Numbered from the stretch's first letter, positions 11,136 to 20,848 are shown. The stretch is 64,000 nucleotides of DNA from Mesorhizobium sp. (GCA_004963905.1 SUGL01000004.1:170144-234143); one strand, 5' to 3'. The notes: generated from the letters alone by a model not told the origin. Numbers and translations: made by a program.

Positions 11136-11486
11136 GGACCGTCTTTTCTCTTGTCTGACAGGCCGCAGATTGTTGGCGCGAGCAAAAACTCTGGCTAAAT
11201 CTTTGACCTTACTGCGATTTTTCCAAGCACGGAGGCGCGGCTTCCGCTATCCCCGGCCGAAAGTCGATTGCCGTCTAGCACAGGCCTTTTAAGACCGCAA
11301 TGCATCGTCCGGCATGGTTTTCAGGCACTTTTGTCGCATCAGGCGGCGGAGGCCAAGCTCAAGCGCCAGATTAATGCATGTCGCCCAAAAGTGTGCAGCG
11401 GTTTTGGGAGAACGACATGCATCAGAACAAGGACCTGAAGCGCGTCGCTTGAATCCGTTTCAGCGCGACGCCCTTTAGTCGCGAAT
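11136..11486. repeat. Gene-free upstream region of atpHAGDC with a family A palindromic element (copy 2)
   Basis: No coding region was seen in these 351 bp. The part next to atpH (11136-11280) presumably holds the atp promoter, although no confident -35/-10 pair was identified. From 11374 to about 11478 lies a family A element: ATGCATGTCGCCCAAAAGTG, the GCGGTTTTGGG core, then a second hairpin made by GCGCGTCGC and the downstream GCGCGACGC, with the flanking GAATCCGTTTCAG. Confidence 0.6.
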
Positions 11487-11882
11487 TCACGGCACGAAGC
11501 CGAAGGCGAAGGCCAGCGGCAGCGCCGCCAGCGCCAATTCAACCACGATGGAAGCCCAGTTGAAAGGGGTGTTGGCGCCGTCCGACATCATCGACAAAAG
11601 CCGGCCGAAAGCGGTGAACAGCCAGGAGAAGCCGAGCGCCATGTAGAGAAGCGGCTGCGCCAAGAGGATGCAGCACAGGCTGACGCCGAGATAGAAGCCC
11701 GACATGCGGCCACGCCCCTCGGCGATCGCCGCGGCCTTCTCCGGCTTGGCCTGCAGGCGCAGGATGCGGAAGGCGAGGTTGGGCGCCAGGAATAGAAGCA
11801 GGCCGATGAGCAGCGTGACGACGGCGCTCGACCAGGCCAGCCACTCGCCCTGGCTCGCCGGCCACGGAAACGCGAATTCCAT
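11487..11882 (-). CDS. Small integral membrane protein (DUF4345-like)
   Basis: This 131-aa protein has four predicted membrane helices (about residues 15-35, 62-82, 84-103 and 110-130) and no catalytic motif. The sequence resembles small uncharacterised membrane proteins of the DUF4345 type, but that is a visual impression. The ATG at 11882 is preferred because GAGGGA lies six bases upstream; an upstream ATG at 11921 has no ribosome site. It lies between atpH and an aspartate racemase-like gene, all minus strand, with gaps of more than 80 bp, so an operon is not obvious. Confidence 0.7.
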   Translation of the reverse strand: MEFAFPWPASQGEWLAWSSAVVTLLIGLLLFLAPNLAFRILRLQAKPEKAAAIAEGRGRMSGFYLGVSLCCILLAQPLLYMALGFSWLFTAFGRLLSMMSDGANTPFNWASIVVELALAALPLAFAFGFVP

Positions 11883-12004
11883 CTGATCCCTCGTAAAGTC
11901 TTGTTCTGAAATTGCCGGCATTCTAGCGGAGGAAAAGCCGCGCGCCAGATGGCGGCCGGCACATTAGAACAGGCGCAAGAAAGACACGTCGGAATGGCGT
12001 CTGA

Positions 12005-12700
12005 TCAGGAGAGCGCGAAGTCGATCGCGGCCTCGGCATGGATGCGCGTGGTGTCGAACACCGGGATATCGAAATCGCGCTGACCGATCAGCATGGTGAT
12101 CTCGGTGCAGCCCATGATGACGCTGTCCACCTTCTCGTCGCGTCGCATGCGGCCGACCTCGGCGATATAGGCGGATTTCGATTCGCCTTTGACGATACCC
12201 TGGCAGAGCTCGTCATAGATCACCTTGTGAACCATGTCGCGGCCGGCCTTGTCCGGCACCACCGGCTCGAGCCCGTATTTGTCGACGAGACGCCCCTTGT
12301 AGAAATCCTGTTCCATGGTGAAGCGGGTCGCCAGCAGCGCCGGGCGCCTGACGCCAGCTTCAACGACGGCACGCCCCGTGGCGTCGGCGATGTGGATGAG
12401 CGGAACCGAGACGGCCGCCTGCACCTGGTCGGCCAGCTTGTGCATGGTGTTGGTGCAGATCACCAGGCCCTTGGCGCCGCCCGCCTCCAGCCTGCGCGCG
12501 GCTTCCGCGAGAAGGGCGCCGGCGCCATCCCAATCGCCCGCATGCTGGCGTTCGGCGATCTCGGCGAAATCGAACGACCACAAAAGCAGCTTGGCCGAAT
12601 GCAGCCCGCTCAGCCGTTCGCGCACGATCTCGTTGAGCAGGCGGTAGTAGATCGCCGTCGATTCCCAGCTCATGCCGCCGATGAGGCCAAGGGTTTTCAT
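12005..12700 (-). CDS. Aspartate/glutamate racemase family protein
   Basis: This 231-aa protein has the signatures of PLP-independent Asp/Glu racemases. The N-terminal phosphate or substrate loop is LGLIGGMSWEST, the first catalytic cysteine lies in VICTNTMHK and the second in SVIMGCTEITML. Such enzymes interconvert L- and D-aspartate or glutamate; some paralogues act on hydantoins or are inactive. Both cysteines are present, so activity is plausible. It lies 34 bp downstream of priA on the same strand, and co-transcription is possible. Confidence 0.87.
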   Translation of the reverse strand: MKTLGLIGGMSWESTAIYYRLLNEIVRERLSGLHSAKLLLWSFDFAEIAERQHAGDWDGAGALLAEAARRLEAGGAKGLVICTNTMHKLADQVQAAVSVPLIHIADATGRAVVEAGVRRPALLATRFTMEQDFYKGRLVDKYGLEPVVPDKAGRDMVHKVIYDELCQGIVKGESKSAYIAEVGRMRRDEKVDSVIMGCTEITMLIGQRDFDIPVFDTTRIHAEAAIDFALS

Positions 12701-12734
12701 AAGGGAATACTCCAGCAGGATTGCAAGATGTCTC

Positions 12735-14918
12735 TCACAGAAAACTCTGCGGGTCGATGTCGACCTGCACGCGCACCGAGCCGCGCAGCTTCGGCCCGTC
12801 CGCCAGCATGGCGCGAATAAAACCCTGCATGTCGGCGCGCCGTTCGCCCTGCACCAGCAGGCGGAAACGGTGGCGGCCGCCGATCAGCGACAGTGGCGCC
12901 TCGGCCGGTCCGAGCACGAAGAGATCGGACGCATTGGGCGCGGCGCGCCGCAAGCCCCGCGCATGGCCTTCCGCCTCGCCGCGCGTCGCGGCGCTCACGA
13001 TGATGCCGGCGAGCCGGCCGAACGGTGGCAGGGCCGCCCGCTCGCGCTCGGCGATCTCGCGCTCGTAGAAAGCTTCCGAATCGCCGGACACGATCGCCCG
13101 CATCACCGGGTGTTCCGGCTGGTAGGTCTGCAACAGGCCGAGGCTCTTCTTGCCGGTGCGGCCGGCGCGCCCCGTCACCTGGCTGAGCAGCTGGAAGGTG
13201 CGCTCGGCGGCGCGCGGATCGCCATTGGCGAGGCCGAGATCGGCGTCGACCACGCCGACCAGCGTCATGCCGGGAAAATTGTGGCCCTTGGCGACGAGCT
13301 GCGTGCCAATGACGATATCGGTCTCGCCATTGGCGACGGCCTCGAGCTCGAGCCTAAGCCGGCGCACGCCGCCTAAGAGATCGGACGAGAGCACGATCGT
13401 GCGCGCCTCCGGGAAATGCGCCACCACCTCCTCGGCGATGCGCTCGACGCCCGGCCCGCAGGCAACCAGGTGATCGAGCGTGCCGCATTCCGGGCAGGCT
13501 TCGGGCCGGCGCTCGTTGTGGCCGCAATGATGGCAGACGAGCTGGCCGCGAAAGCGGTGCTCGACAAGCCAGGCCGAGCAGACCGGGCAGCCGAAGCGAT
13601 GGCCGCAGACGCGGCAGAGCGTCAGCGGCGCATAGCCGCGCCGGTTGAGGAAGAGCAGCGACTGCTCCCTTTTCTCCAGCGTGCGCTGCATCTGTTCAAG
13701 AAGGACAGGCGACAGGAAGCCGCCGCGCGCCGGCGGCGCGCGCCGCATGTCGATCGACTTCAGGTCGGGAAGCGCCGCTTCGGCGAAGCGCGACGACAGC
13801 ACAGCGCGATGATAGCGGCCCTGGCTGGCGTTGACTCGGCTTTCCACCGAAGGCGTCGCCGAGGCGAGCACGACCGGGAAGCCGCCTATACGGCCGCGCA
13901 CCACCGCCATGTCGCGCGCATTGTAGAAGACGCGGTCCTCCTGCTTGTAGGCTGGGTCGTGCTCTTCGTCGACCACGATCAGGCCGAGCTCCCTGAACGG
14001 CAGGAACAGCGCCGAGCGCGCGCCGGCGACGACGCGCACGCCGCCTTCCGCCACCTGCCGCCAGACGCGCTCGCGCATCCTGGGCGGCAAGTCCGAATGC
14101 CACTCCGCCGGCTTGGCGCCGAACCGGTCCTGGAAGCGTTCGAGGAACGCATGCGTCAGCGCGATCTCCGGCAGCAGGATCAGCACCTGCCTGCCCTTGT
14201 CGAGCGCCGCCGCCACCGCCTCGAAATAGACTTCCGTTTTGCCCGACCCCGTGACGCCGTCGAGAAGAGTGACGTTGAAGGCATCGGCGGCGATTGCCGC
14301 GCGCAGCTTCTCGGCCACAGCCTCCTGGTCCGGCATCAGCTCCGGCACGGCATGGCCGGGGTCGGGCGCGGCGACCACCGGCCTTGGCGGGATCATCACC
14401 GTCTCGAACACGCCTTGTGCCCTCAAGCCGTCGATGACGGTGGAGGAAACGCCCGCCGCATGCGCGAGCCCCGAGCGCGTCCAGGCCAGGCCGCCCTCGG
14501 CCGTCTCCAGCACGCGGCGCCGGGCGTCGGTCAGTCGGTCGGGTTCCGCGAGGGTGCGCTGCAATCCCTCGATCCACGGTTCCGGGTCGAAGGCTTCGGG
14601 TGCCCGGAGCAGCATGCGCGCCACCATGCCGGGGGCCGACAGCGTGTATTGCGCGATCCAGTCGACGAAGCGGCGCATGGCCTTGTCGATCGGCGGGCAG
14701 TCGAAGACCTCCTCGATCGGCCGCAGTTTTTTCGGATCGACCGTTTCGACGATGCCGTCCCAGACGATGCCGGCGACCTGGCGCGGTCCCAGCGGCACGC
14801 GCACGATCGAGCCCGGCACCACGCGCATGCCGGGCGGCACGGCATAGGTGTAGGGCCGTTCGGCCGGCATCGGCACCAGCACCGGTGCGGCCGCGACAAA
14901 GGGCGAATCTTCCATCAT
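12735..14918 (-). CDS. priA: Primosomal protein N' (replication restart helicase)
   Basis: PriA recognises stalled forks and loads the replicative helicase. The 727-aa protein has an N-terminal DNA-binding domain (about 1-110), Walker A GVTGSGKT at residues 221-228 and the DEEH box at 317-320. Two zinc-binding cysteine clusters (CRVCGHRFGCPVC and CHHCGH...CPECG) follow in the middle, and motif VI VTGRAGRTGK comes later. The first codons encode MM, so the exact start could shift by one. In many Rhizobiales priA lies immediately beside atpH; here two genes separate them. Confidence 0.95.
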   Translation of the reverse strand: MMEDSPFVAAAPVLVPMPAERPYTYAVPPGMRVVPGSIVRVPLGPRQVAGIVWDGIVETVDPKKLRPIEEVFDCPPIDKAMRRFVDWIAQYTLSAPGMVARMLLRAPEAFDPEPWIEGLQRTLAEPDRLTDARRRVLETAEGGLAWTRSGLAHAAGVSSTVIDGLRAQGVFETVMIPPRPVVAAPDPGHAVPELMPDQEAVAEKLRAAIAADAFNVTLLDGVTGSGKTEVYFEAVAAALDKGRQVLILLPEIALTHAFLERFQDRFGAKPAEWHSDLPPRMRERVWRQVAEGGVRVVAGARSALFLPFRELGLIVVDEEHDPAYKQEDRVFYNARDMAVVRGRIGGFPVVLASATPSVESRVNASQGRYHRAVLSSRFAEAALPDLKSIDMRRAPPARGGFLSPVLLEQMQRTLEKREQSLLFLNRRGYAPLTLCRVCGHRFGCPVCSAWLVEHRFRGQLVCHHCGHNERRPEACPECGTLDHLVACGPGVERIAEEVVAHFPEARTIVLSSDLLGGVRRLRLELEAVANGETDIVIGTQLVAKGHNFPGMTLVGVVDADLGLANGDPRAAERTFQLLSQVTGRAGRTGKKSLGLLQTYQPEHPVMRAIVSGDSEAFYEREIAERERAALPPFGRLAGIIVSAATRGEAEGHARGLRRAAPNASDLFVLGPAEAPLSLIGGRHRFRLLVQGERRADMQGFIRAMLADGPKLRGSVRVQVDIDPQSFL

Positions 14919-15009
14919 GAGGCGTGACCTTGCCCCGACTTTGCTCTAGATCAAAGGGGGACTCTCGAACGTGCCAGACCGGCACCATGAAATCCCCAAG
15001 GAGACCGCC

Positions 15010-15666
15010 ATGAAGTTTTTTGTCGACACCGCCGACATCAAGGAGATCAAGGAACTGAACGACCTGGGGCTGCTCGATGGCGTCACCACCAACCCCTCGC
15101 TGATCCTGAAATCTGGCGGCAAGATCTCCGAGGTGACGAAGCAGATCTGCGACATCGTCGAAGGCCCGGTCTCGGCCGAGGTCGTGGCCACGGAATTCAA
15201 GGACATGATGGGCGAGGCCGAGGTTCTGGCCAAGATCGCGCCCAATGTCTGCATCAAGGTGCCGCTGACGCTGGACGGTCTGAAGGCCTGCAAGACGATC
15301 CGTACCCAGATGAACCGCATGGTCAACGTCACGCTCTGCTTCTCGGCCAACCAGGCGCTGCTTGCCGCCAAGGCCGGTGCCTCCTTCATCTCGCCTTTCG
15401 TCGGCCGCATCGACGACACCGGCTCGGACGGCATGGAGCTGATATCCGAGATCAAGCAGATCTACGAAAACTACAACTTTAAGACCGAGATCCTGACCGC
15501 TTCGGTGCGTACGGTGAACCACGTCAAGCAGGCCGCGCTGATCGGCGCCGACGTGGTGACCGCGCCGCCGGCGACGCTGAGGGCGCTGGTCAACCACCCG
15601 CTCACCGACAAGGGCCTTGCCGCCTTCCTCGCCGACTGGGCCAAGACCGGCCAGAAGATCAACTGA
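15010..15666 (+). CDS. tal: Small transaldolase (TalC/Fsa family)
   Basis: This 218-aa decameric-type aldolase transfers a dihydroxyacetone unit in the non-oxidative pentose phosphate pathway. The Schiff-base lysine is Lys83 in [10 protein letters not shown], and GVTTNPSLI lies at residues 24-32. Compared with E. coli FsaA, the glutamine next to the active site is Glu57 and the tyrosine of GAEY is Phe126 (GASF). These two residues are those of transaldolase rather than fructose-6-phosphate aldolase, so transaldolase activity is preferred. The ATG at 15010 follows AAGGAG; upstream in-frame codons precede this site. The gene is divergent from priA. Confidence 0.9.
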   Translation: MKFFVDTADIKEIKELNDLGLLDGVTTNPSLILKSGGKISEVTKQICDIVEGPVSAEVVATEFKDMMGEAEVLAKIAPNVCIKVPLTLDGLKACKTIRTQMNRMVNVTLCFSANQALLAAKAGASFISPFVGRIDDTGSDGMELISEIKQIYENYNFKTEILTASVRTVNHVKQAALIGADVVTAPPATLRALVNHPLTDKGLAAFLADWAKTGQKIN

Positions 15667-15685
15667 GGCAACACCCCTCGAATAG

Positions 15686-15713
15686 CAAAAAAGGCCGGGT
15701 GACCGGCCTTTTT
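15686..15713 (+). terminator. Rho-independent terminator after the transaldolase gene
   Basis: AAGGCCGG (15691-15698) and CCGGCCTT (15703-15710) form a perfect 8-bp stem around GTGA, followed by TTT. An A-run precedes it, so it may work on both strands. Confidence 0.85.
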
Positions 15714-15747
15714 CGCGGCAAGGCGCCTACGCCTTGGCAGGTCGCGT

Positions 15748-15951
15748 GTCTTGGCGATTGGCTGGACGCCCATCGCGATCGTCATCCTCGGGCGAAGCAA
15801 GGAGCGAAGCGACGCGGCGCAGACCCGAGGATCCATTCCGTGAAATACGAGCGTTGCGGCGGTGCAGAATTCTGCTCCGCTGCACCTTCGATCAAGGTAA
15901 CGGCATGGATCTCAGGGGCTCCGCGACGGAGCTTACGCTCCTGCTTCGCCT
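15748..15951 (+). repeat. Long palindromic intergenic element, family B (copy 1)
   Basis: These roughly 200 bp begin CTTGGCGATTGGCTGG, continue through CGTCATCCTCGGGCGAAGC, and hold a central hairpin around GGTGCAGAATTCTGC and an outer inverted repeat around GATCCATTCCGTGA / GGCATGGATC. The same element is found in the opposite orientation at 38126-38362, with matching outer, middle and inner segments. It fills the gap between the transaldolase gene and lptE and has no coding potential that looks real. Confidence 0.75.
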
Positions 15952-15956
15952 TGGAA

Positions 15957-16538
15957 CTAAGCCTTTTTGCCGTGCTTGGCCAGATCCTGTGCGATCGCCA
16001 GGCGCAGCAGATCGGCGAGCTCGCGGGCGGCGCGGTTCTCGGCGTCGATCTGCGCCCGGTAGGCCGCGAATTCCTGGCGCGGCCGGTCGAAGGACGACGG
16101 GATCGAGCGCTTGCCGACCGCGACCACCGTGCCGGTCACGGAATCACGCAGGACATAATTGGCGGTGAGCGTCACGGTGCCTGCCGTCGGCTCGTCCTCT
16201 TCGGTCTGCACCTGGACGATAGCCGCCGATTCGACCAGCTCGCTGACGCCGAGATCCAGCGTGTAGGCAGGCGATGCCGGCTCGCCCGAGCCCTGGCCGA
16301 AGGCGAAGATCAGATTGTTGCGCACCTGCTGGCCGTAGCGCGTTCCGACAGGCTTGATCGAGATCGATGCCAGCTCGGCGGCGGCACCGACCGTCGAGCC
16401 GACGGTAAGCGGCGCGCTGGAATAAAGCGGCCGCACCGTGCAGGCCGAGACCAGCGCCAGCGAGGCGACCAGGCCGCCGATAGCCGCGCGGCGCAGCAAA
16501 TGCGCCGCCTGTGACTTTTCTGGATCAGGCAACGACAT
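15957..16538 (-). CDS. lptE: LPS-assembly lipoprotein LptE
   Basis: This 193-aa outer-membrane lipoprotein plugs the LptD barrel that inserts lipopolysaccharide. The lipobox LVSAC ends at Cys33, and the following TVRPLYS is typical of alphaproteobacterial LptE. A single domain with the helix [16 protein letters not shown] near the C-terminus follows. It overlaps the 3' end of leuS by 14 bp in the same direction. The leuS-lptE pairing is conserved in many Gram-negative bacteria and supports the call despite weak sequence conservation. Confidence 0.88.
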   Translation of the reverse strand: MSLPDPEKSQAAHLLRRAAIGGLVASLALVSACTVRPLYSSAPLTVGSTVGAAAELASISIKPVGTRYGQQVRNNLIFAFGQGSGEPASPAYTLDLGVSELVESAAIVQVQTEEDEPTAGTVTLTANYVLRDSVTGTVVAVGKRSIPSSFDRPRQEFAAYRAQIDAENRAARELADLLRLAIAQDLAKHGKKA

Positions 16539-19167
16539 TGACGATCCTCTGCGGGACGATGATCACCTTGCGCGGGGCCTTGCCATCGAGCGCTTTTTGC
16601 ACGAAGTCGAGAGCCAGCACCGCTTGTTCGACGGCACCTTGATCCGCGTCGCGGGCAATTGTCAAATCCCCGCGCTTCTTGCCGTTGACCTGCACCGGCA
16701 GCACGATCTCGTTGTCGACGACCAGAGCCGGATCGTAGACCGGCCACGGCCGTTCGGCGACCATGTCGGTGCCGCCCAGCGCTTCCCAGCATTCCTCGGC
16801 CAGATGCGGCATCACCGGCGCGATCACGTGCACCAGGATCTCGACGGCCTCGCGGCAGGCGGCTTTCAGCGCCGCGTCCGCCTTGCCCTCGGCGACATCG
16901 TTGAGCGGCGTGGTCAGCGCGTTCGCAAGCTCGTAGATGCGCGCGATAGCCCGGTTGAAGCCGAGCTTCTCGATGTCCTCGCCGATCGCCTTCAGGATCT
17001 TGTGCGCCGCCTTGGAGACCGCGCCCGCCTCGCCGTCCTTCGCCGGGGCCGGCTTCACGCCGGCGAGCTGCTCGGCCGCGATCTGCACCAGGCGCCAGAC
17101 GCGCTGCACGAAGCGATGCGCGCCGGCGGCACCCTCGTCCGTCCATTCGACGTCGCGCTCCGGCGGCGAGTCCGACAGCATGAACCAGCGCGCTGTGTCG
17201 GCGCCATAGCCGTCGGTGATCTCTTCCGGGCTCACCGTGTTCTTCTTCGACTTCGACATTTTCTCGAGCGCGCCGATCGTCGCCTCCTCGCCGGTCGCGA
17301 TCTCGACGGCGCGGCGCTTGCCGCCGACATCCTCGATCCTGACCTCGCCCGGCGACAGCCAGCGCCCATTGGTCGACGAGCCGCCGACACGATAGGTCTC
17401 GTGCACCACCATCCCTTGCGTGAACAGGCCCTTGAACGGCTCGGCGAGGTTGAGATGCCCGGTCTCGCGCATGGCGCGGGTGAAGAAGCGCGAATAGAGC
17501 AGGTGCAGGATCGCGTGCTCGATGCCGCCGATATACTGGTCGACCGCCAGCCATTCGTCGGCCGCCTTCGGTTCGGTCGGCTCGTTGGCCCACGGCGCGG
17601 TGAAGCGGGCGAAATACCATGACGAGTCGACGAAGGTGTCCATCGTGTCGGTCTCGCGCCGCGCGTCCCGGCCGCATTGCGGGCACTTCACATGCCGCCA
17701 TGTCGGATGGCGGTCGAGCGGATTGCCCGGACGGTCGAACTCGATGTCGTCGGGCAGCCGGACCGGCAGGTCGGCCTTCGGCACCGGCACCACGCCGCAG
17801 GCTTCGCAATGGATCATCGGGATCGGGCATCCCCAATAGCGCTGGCGCGAGATGCCCCAGTCGCGCAGGCGGAAATTCACCTTGCGCTCCGCCATCGGCC
17901 GGCCGCCGATCGTCTTCTGTTCGAGCAGCTTGGCCACCTCGTCGAAGGCCTGCTCCGGCTTCATGCCGTCGAGGAAGCGCGAGTTGATCATCACGCCGTC
18001 GCCGTCATAGGCCTCTTCGATGATCTGGAAGCTTCCTTGATTTTCGCCTTCCGGCATCACCACCGGGATCACCGGCAGGCCGTATTTGTTGGCGAAGTCG
18101 AGGTCGCGCTGATCGCCCGACGGGCAGCCGAAAATGGCGCCGGTGCCGTATTCCATCAGCACGAAATTGGCGACATAGACGGGCAGCGTCCATTTGTCGT
18201 CGAAGGGATGGACGACGCGGATGCCAGTGTCGAAGCCCTTTTTCTCGGCCGTCTCGAGCGCCGCCACCGAGGTGCCCATGTGGCGGACCTCGTCGATGAA
18301 CTTGGCGAGCGCCGGATTGTTCTCGGCGGCTTTTTTGGCCAGCGGATGGTCGGCGGCGACCGCCATGAAGGAGGCGCCGAAGATCGTGTCCGGCCTGGTC
18401 GTGTAGACCTCAAGCTCGTGCATGTCGCCGCCAATCTTGCCAGAACTTGGTGTTGCCAGCGGCCAGCGGATCAGCAGTCCTTCCGAGCGGCCGATCCAGT
18501 TGTGCTGCATCAGCTTGACCTTTTCCGGCCACTCGTCGAGGCGGTCGAGCGACTCCAGCAGGTCCTGCGCATAGTCGGTGATCTTGAAGAACCATTGCGT
18601 CAGCTCGCGCTGCTCGACCAACGCGCCCGAGCGCCAGCCGCGGCCGTCGATGACCTGCTCGTTGGCGAGCACCGTCATGTCTTCCGGGTCCCAGTTGACC
18701 TTGGAGGATTTGCGCGTCACCAGCCCTTTCTCGACGAAGTCGAGGAACAGCATCTGCTGGCGGTGGTAGTAGTCGACGTCGCAGGTCGCGAACTCGCGCG
18801 CCCAGTCGAGCGACAGGCCCATCACTTTGAGCTGCTCGCGCATGACGGCGATGTTCTCGTAGGTCCAGTCCTTCGGATGAACCTTGTTCTGCATCGCCGC
18901 GTTCTCGGCCGGCATGCCGAAGGCATCCCAGCCCATCGGGTGCAGCACGTTGAAGCCCTTGGCCCGCTTGTAGCGCGCCACGACGTCGCCCATCGTGTAG
19001 TTGCGGGTGTGGCCGATATGGATCTTCCCCGACGGATAGGGGAACATCTCGAGCACGTAGTATTTCGGCTTCGGATCGTCGTTCCTGGCCTCGAACAGCT
19101 TCTTTTCGGCCCAGGCCTTCTGCCATTTGGGCTCTGACGTGCGCGGATTGTATCGTTCGGTTGCCAT
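16525..19167 (-). CDS. leuS: Leucyl-tRNA synthetase
   Basis: This 880-aa class I aminoacyl-tRNA synthetase charges tRNA-Leu. HIGH ([10 protein letters not shown]) lies at residues 50-53 and the KMSKSKKN signature near residue 635. A CP1 editing domain lies between them ([25 protein letters not shown]), and an anticodon-binding domain with a C-terminal extension follows. The ATG at 19167 ([15 protein letters not shown]) is the usual family N-terminus; an in-frame GTG at 19197 would add ten residues. No strong ribosome site is visible for either. It is the upstream partner of lptE. Confidence 0.97.
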   Translation of the reverse strand: MATERYNPRTSEPKWQKAWAEKKLFEARNDDPKPKYYVLEMFPYPSGKIHIGHTRNYTMGDVVARYKRAKGFNVLHPMGWDAFGMPAENAAMQNKVHPKDWTYENIAVMREQLKVMGLSLDWAREFATCDVDYYHRQQMLFLDFVEKGLVTRKSSKVNWDPEDMTVLANEQVIDGRGWRSGALVEQRELTQWFFKITDYAQDLLESLDRLDEWPEKVKLMQHNWIGRSEGLLIRWPLATPSSGKIGGDMHELEVYTTRPDTIFGASFMAVAADHPLAKKAAENNPALAKFIDEVRHMGTSVAALETAEKKGFDTGIRVVHPFDDKWTLPVYVANFVLMEYGTGAIFGCPSGDQRDLDFANKYGLPVIPVVMPEGENQGSFQIIEEAYDGDGVMINSRFLDGMKPEQAFDEVAKLLEQKTIGGRPMAERKVNFRLRDWGISRQRYWGCPIPMIHCEACGVVPVPKADLPVRLPDDIEFDRPGNPLDRHPTWRHVKCPQCGRDARRETDTMDTFVDSSWYFARFTAPWANEPTEPKAADEWLAVDQYIGGIEHAILHLLYSRFFTRAMRETGHLNLAEPFKGLFTQGMVVHETYRVGGSSTNGRWLSPGEVRIEDVGGKRRAVEIATGEEATIGALEKMSKSKKNTVSPEEITDGYGADTARWFMLSDSPPERDVEWTDEGAAGAHRFVQRVWRLVQIAAEQLAGVKPAPAKDGEAGAVSKAAHKILKAIGEDIEKLGFNRAIARIYELANALTTPLNDVAEGKADAALKAACREAVEILVHVIAPVMPHLAEECWEALGGTDMVAERPWPVYDPALVVDNEIVLPVQVNGKKRGDLTIARDADQGAVEQAVLALDFVQKALDGKAPRKVIIVPQRIVNVVA

Positions 19168-19210
19168 CGGATGTTTTTCACTTAAAAGCGGGTGCACGGT
19201 GCTGGATTAA

Positions 19211-19350
19211 GGCGTGTTGATATTCAGGTCAGGCCGCGCCGAAAATGGCGGGTTCCGAGAACCGGAGCGGAGCGTACTTAAAGTACGTGAGCACCGGAAG
19301 CGCAGGAAACCGGCATTTGCAGGCCGGCATCACCTGAATATCGACACGCC
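19211..19350. repeat. Palindromic element with 19-bp terminal inverted repeats, family C
   Basis: GGCGTGTTGATATTCAGGT (19211-19229) and ACCTGAATATCGACACGCC (19332-19350) are inverted repeats matching at 18 of 19 positions. Between them is a nested palindrome GCGTACTTAAAGTACGTG flanked by ACCGGAGCGGA and GAGCACCGGAAGCG. The 140-bp unit has no coding potential and lies in the divergent gap between leuS and the YggS-type gene. The structure resembles a MITE or REP-like unit. Confidence 0.75.
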
Positions 19351-19450
19351 CAGGCCGGCAGCCGAGACAATGTCGTCGCGGTGTTCACCATGGATTGCCG
19401 GACCCGTCAACTGTGGCGATCCGGCGTTGGCGCTAAACTATAGGCAGGAT

Positions 19451-20119
19451 ATGGGCATGACGAGTGCCGTCGAACAGCTTCTCGCCGTCAAGGCGAGGAT
19501 CGTGAATGCCGAGCGCGAGGCCGGGCGCGAGCCTGGCGCCGTCACGCTGGTCGCGGTGTCGAAGACCTTTGCCGCCGAAGATATTCGCCCCGTGATCGAG
19601 GCGGGCCAGCGGGTCTTCGGCGAGAACCGCGTGCAGGAAGCCCAAGCCAAATGGCCGGAGCTGAGAGCAGCGTTTCCCGATATCGAGCTGCACCTGATCG
19701 GGCCGCTGCAGTCCAACAAGGCCAAGGAAGCGGTGGCGCTTTTCGACGTCATCGAGACGGTCGACCGCGAGAAGATCGCCGCCGAGCTTGCCAAGGAGAT
19801 TGCCAGGCAAGGTCGCATGCCAAAACTCTACGTCCAGGTCAACACCGGCTCCGAACCGCAAAAGGCCGGCATCGAGCCACGCGAGGCCGTCGCCTTCGTC
19901 GAGCGTTGCCGCGATGTGCACGGCTTTGCCATCGAAGGCCTGATGTGCATTCCGCCGGCGGACGAGAATCCCGGCCCGCATTTCGCGCTGTTGGAAAAGA
20001 TCGCCCGCGAAGCCGGCGTCGCAAAACTCTCGATGGGCATGTCCGGCGATTACGAGACCGCGATCGCCTTCGGCGCGACCAGCGTCAGGGTCGGCACGGC
20101 GATCTTCGGCAGCCGGTAG
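19451..20119 (+). CDS. YggS/PROSC family pyridoxal-phosphate homeostasis protein
   Basis: This 222-aa single-domain fold-type III PLP protein keeps free pyridoxal phosphate and amino acid pools in balance; it has no known substrate turnover. The PLP-binding lysine is Lys38 in VAVSKTF. Family motifs FGENRVQEAQAKW, LHLIGPLQSNK, GLMCIPP and LSMGMSGDYETAI are all present. The ATG at 19451 (MGMTSAVEQ) is preceded by an AGG-type site; an ATG at 19457 is nearly as good. Upstream residues in frame are not family-like and include the family C repeat. Confidence 0.93.
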   Translation: MGMTSAVEQLLAVKARIVNAEREAGREPGAVTLVAVSKTFAAEDIRPVIEAGQRVFGENRVQEAQAKWPELRAAFPDIELHLIGPLQSNKAKEAVALFDVIETVDREKIAAELAKEIARQGRMPKLYVQVNTGSEPQKAGIEPREAVAFVERCRDVHGFAIEGLMCIPPADENPGPHFALLEKIAREAGVAKLSMGMSGDYETAIAFGATSVRVGTAIFGSR

Positions 20120-20144
20120 GCCTTCGCTTCGATTGATAATGGGG

Positions 20145-20186
20145 AACTGTCGCTTTATATCTAGCCAAGCTAGCTAGGAGCGACCC
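20145..20186. promoter_or_regulatory. Likely autoregulatory operator of the phd/vapC pair
   Basis: A perfect 8-bp palindrome AGCTAGCT (20169-20176) and the nearby CTAGCCAAGCTAG pattern lie just before the ribosome site AGGAG of the antitoxin gene. Type II antitoxins of the Phd class repress their own operons by binding such palindromes. The assignment is inferred from position and symmetry. Confidence 0.4.
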
Positions 20187-20441
20187 ATGAACTGGCATCT
20201 TCAGGACGCGAAAAACAATTTTTCGAAAGTGGTACAGCGGGCGCGAACCGAGGGGCCGCAGACCGTGACGCTTCGCGGCGAGCGCGCTGCGGTCGTGCTT
20301 TCCGCCGAGGACTACGATCGCCTGGCCGGGAAAAAGAAGTCGCTCGCCGAATATCTTCTGAGCGGTCCTGGCTGGGACGATGAATTCGACAAGGAAATCA
20401 CCCGTCGCCCGGATACGATGATCCGGGACGTCGATCTCTGA
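20187..20441 (+). CDS. Type II antitoxin, Phd/YefM family
   Basis: This 84-aa antitoxin has the Phd/YefM N-terminal DNA-binding fold: MNWHLQDAKNNFSKVVQRA, then TVTLRGERAAVVLSAEDYDRL. An acidic C-terminal tail (residues 55-84) is expected to neutralise the toxin. AGGAGCGACCC precedes the ATG. Its stop overlaps the toxin start by one base (TGATG), the usual arrangement for such pairs. It would also repress the operon. Confidence 0.9.
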   Translation: MNWHLQDAKNNFSKVVQRARTEGPQTVTLRGERAAVVLSAEDYDRLAGKKKSLAEYLLSGPGWDDEFDKEITRRPDTMIRDVDL

Positions 20442-20848
20442 TGTACCTGCTCGACACGAATGTTGTTTCGGACGTGCAAAGGCGGCTGCCGAAGCCGACC
20501 GCCTGGATAGCTTCGATCGATCCGGCGTCAATCAGCCTCAGCGTCATTACACTCGGCGAGATCGAGCGGGGAATCGTCAAGCAGCGTGAGGTCGCCCCTG
20601 AAAGAGCCACCCGGCTTGATATCTGGCTGCGAGAGTTGCGAAGAGACAATGACGACCGCATCCTTCCGATCACCGAAGAGATTGCACTGGCATGGGGACG
20701 CATCACGGCAGGTCGCACGCGAGGCGGCGCAGACTCCCTCATTGCCGCCACGGCGCTGGTCCATGACCTTATTTTGGTCACGCGCAATGTCGCGGACTTC
20801 GAATATATTGGCCTGACAGTCCTCAACCCTTGGGAAAGCTTATCCTGA
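20441..20848 (+). CDS. vapC: PIN-domain ribonuclease toxin, VapC-like
   Basis: This 135-aa PIN-domain protein is expected to be an Mg-dependent RNase that cuts tRNA or rRNA when free of antitoxin. The acidic active-site residues are all visible: Asp5 (LLDTNVVSD), Glu40 (LGEIERG), Asp98 (GGADSLIAATA) and Asp119 (RNVADFEYIG). It is translationally coupled to the Phd-type antitoxin. No mobile-element trace flanks the pair. The gene looks intact. Confidence 0.92.
   Translation: MYLLDTNVVSDVQRRLPKPTAWIASIDPASISLSVITLGEIERGIVKQREVAPERATRLDIWLRELRRDNDDRILPITEEIALAWGRITAGRTRGGADSLIAATALVHDLILVTRNVADFEYIGLTVLNPWESLS

Noticed and set aside
11339-11542. Short open frame over the family A repeat upstream of atpH
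   Set aside because: It is created by the palindromic element and lacks a start signal.
13696-15597. Minus-strand open frame spanning the transaldolase gene and the priA start
   Set aside because: It is out of frame with priA and antisense to the transaldolase gene; the apparent fusion has no family support.
20145-20848. Mobile-element origin of the toxin-antitoxin pair
   Set aside because: No inverted repeats, transposase or integrase remnants flank it; the genes fit neatly between housekeeping neighbours.
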